From contig NZ_CACZDK010000032.1 in assembly GCF_902779965.1 (NCBI RefSeq), forward strand, positions 1 to 40,817: 40,817 bases of DNA, given 5' to 3'. The notes under the pieces are model-generated. The model made no database searches and was not told the DNA's origin. It saw only the letters and a list, made by a program, of their open reading frames with translations. Numbering within the stretch: the first letter of the stretch is position 1; each line of letters opens with the position of its first letter. This document shows, in pieces, positions 39,756 through 40,817 of this stretch. The stretch comes from Fibrobacter succinogenes. Lineage in GTDB: Bacteria; Fibrobacterota; Fibrobacteria; Fibrobacterales; Fibrobacteraceae. The position numbers and the translations under genes were made by a program.

Positions 39756-40817
39756 CTACTCTTTGCCGAAGATCTTGAACTTCCGGATCAAAAGCGGAGT
39801 CACGAACAGGTCGGCGAGCAATGCCGAGACAAGGCCGATAAACACCACGAAGCCGAAGTTGAACATCTGCGTTGCGGCCGAGGTGGTAAAGCCCGCAAAG
39901 GTCGCCACCATGATAATCGTCGTCATCACGAGAGCTGGGCCCGCCGTGCGGAATACGTTGAGAATGGACTCGCGGTAATCGCGGGTACGGTCAAATTCCA
40001 CATGCCCGTGGTTGATAAAGTGAATCGTGTCGTCGACGGAAAGGCCGATGATCATCGGGATAAGCGTCGCCGTCATCATGTCAAGCGGAATGTCTGTGAG
40101 TCCAAGGTAGCCGCCCACGAAAATGCCCGGCGCAATGTTCGGAATCATGCCGATAAGGCCCGTGCGGATGCTGCCGAACACAATCATCAAAAGGACTGCC
40201 ACAATCACCACAGAAATCAGGAACGAAGTCATCTGGCCCACTTCCAGGTACTGCTGCATGGCGGTGAACTGCGGCAAGTTTCCTACGGCAGTCACCTTTG
40301 CGTCCGGGTAAAGCTTGCGTGCGAAATTCTGCAAGTCCTCGATTTCCTTCTGGAGTTCGTTGGAGTTGTAGCTCGAAATTTCACTTCTTCTTCCGTTTCG
40401 GGAATGGCGTATTTATCCTGACGGTTTTCGTTCAGCGTACGGTCCAAATCCTTGACGATATCAAGAATGGAGGTGGAACGCTTGGTGAGCGGGTACTTGC
40501 CGGCATGATCCTGCAACTGTTCCAATTTTTTCAGATTCTCGACTTCCTTGGCCTTGTCGTTTGTACCAAAGTCAATCACCAGGTCGTACGAATAGAAACT
40601 TCCGATTTCCGATTCTGCCACGTAGAGCATCTTGTTCACGTATTCGACCTTGCGGCCCATGGTGCGTTCCACGTCAAAGGCGGGTTCTATCTTGGTGAGC
40701 CCGAAAACAGAAATTGCAGTCACGACGGCGAATACAATCGCAATCGGCTTGCCGTGCCCGAGAACGAACTTGCCGATAGAATCGAGAATGATTCCCATGC
40801 GCGTGTCGCCGCGTTCA
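39756..40817 (-). pseudogene. RND/MMPL-family transporter, C-terminal half, frameshifted and cut by the window end
   Basis: Reading from the right edge, the frame gives a membrane helix (GKPIAIVFAVVTAISVFGL), a periplasmic segment up to about 40380, and then the product jumps frame. The next frame continues with SYNSNELQKEIEDLQNFARK and five helices with the RND/MMPL motif LIPMIIGLSVDDTIHF, ending LLIRKFKIFGKE. One missing base in the run GTGAAATTTCG near 40377-40384 explains the break. The frame is open to base 40817, so the N-terminal half is outside. MMPL proteins export lipids or hydrophobic compounds and often pair with LolA-like and barrel proteins, as at 30533-32529. A sequencing error is as likely as true decay. 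Confidence 0.75.

Overview
The window looks like a chromosomal segment of a Fibrobacter-type bacterium (phylum Fibrobacterota). The signs are lipoproteins whose lipobox Cys is followed by an Asp/Ser-rich tether (LAAC then DDSSSS), Gram-negative envelope machinery (TonB, ExbB, ExbD, TonB-dependent receptors, beta-barrel proteins) next to inner-membrane genes of Firmicute/Treponema type, and moderately GC-rich codon use. The taxonomic call is inference; there is no rRNA or tRNA gene in the window.

Region 1 (1-4244): the 3' end of a canonical feoB, a beta-barrel porin-like gene whose upstream region holds a sigma-54-type promoter, a LacI-type palindrome and a possible H-type pseudoknot abutting the Shine-Dalgarno sequence, then a ZIP metal transporter and a lipoprotein alpha/beta hydrolase.

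Region 2 (4245-13205) is an accessory island. It holds a decayed methyltransferase remnant, two ORF6N genes sharing a duplicated leader hairpin, about 700 bases of hairpin- and repeat-rich DNA, and an AT-rich five-gene operon: C5 cytosine DNA methyltransferase, an unrecognised protein, SNF2-type ATPase, MORC/GHKL-type ATPase and HNH nuclease. This matches the little-studied class of restriction-like systems that carry a prokaryotic MORC-like ATPase.

Region 3 (13211-39662) is a large iron/xenosiderophore acquisition locus. Two outer-membrane receptor plus surface-lipoprotein sets (18036-21542; 26611-28839 with 32743-33948) and two heterodimeric YbtPQ/IrtAB-like ABC pairs (14346-17909; 35098-38608) surround an eleven-gene operon (32529 down to 21622: LolA-like protein, beta-barrel protein, TonB, ExbB, ExbD, receptor, FeoA, FeoB, ECF S, T and A components). 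An AraC-family regulator heads the rightmost operon, which continues into a DUF3793 protein and a flavodoxin. No siderophore biosynthesis gene is present, so uptake of foreign siderophores is the simplest reading.

The promoters are tied together by a motif that I find at four places: CTACTCC followed by a second TCC half-site exactly 20 bp after the first TCC. It lies before the hydrolase gene (2988-3021), between ABC pair 1 and receptor 1 in both orientations (17964-18001), before the eleven-gene operon (32595-32628) and before the second lipoprotein gene (34027-34060). Always the CTACTCC end is nearest the gene. I propose it is the binding site of the AraC protein at 34259-35092. DtxR/IdeR-like palindromes sit at the AraC promoter and at the eleven-gene operon promoter, suggesting iron repression above AraC activation.

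Region 4 (39756-40817): the C-terminal half of an RND/MMPL transporter on the minus strand, broken by a one-base frameshift and running off the window.
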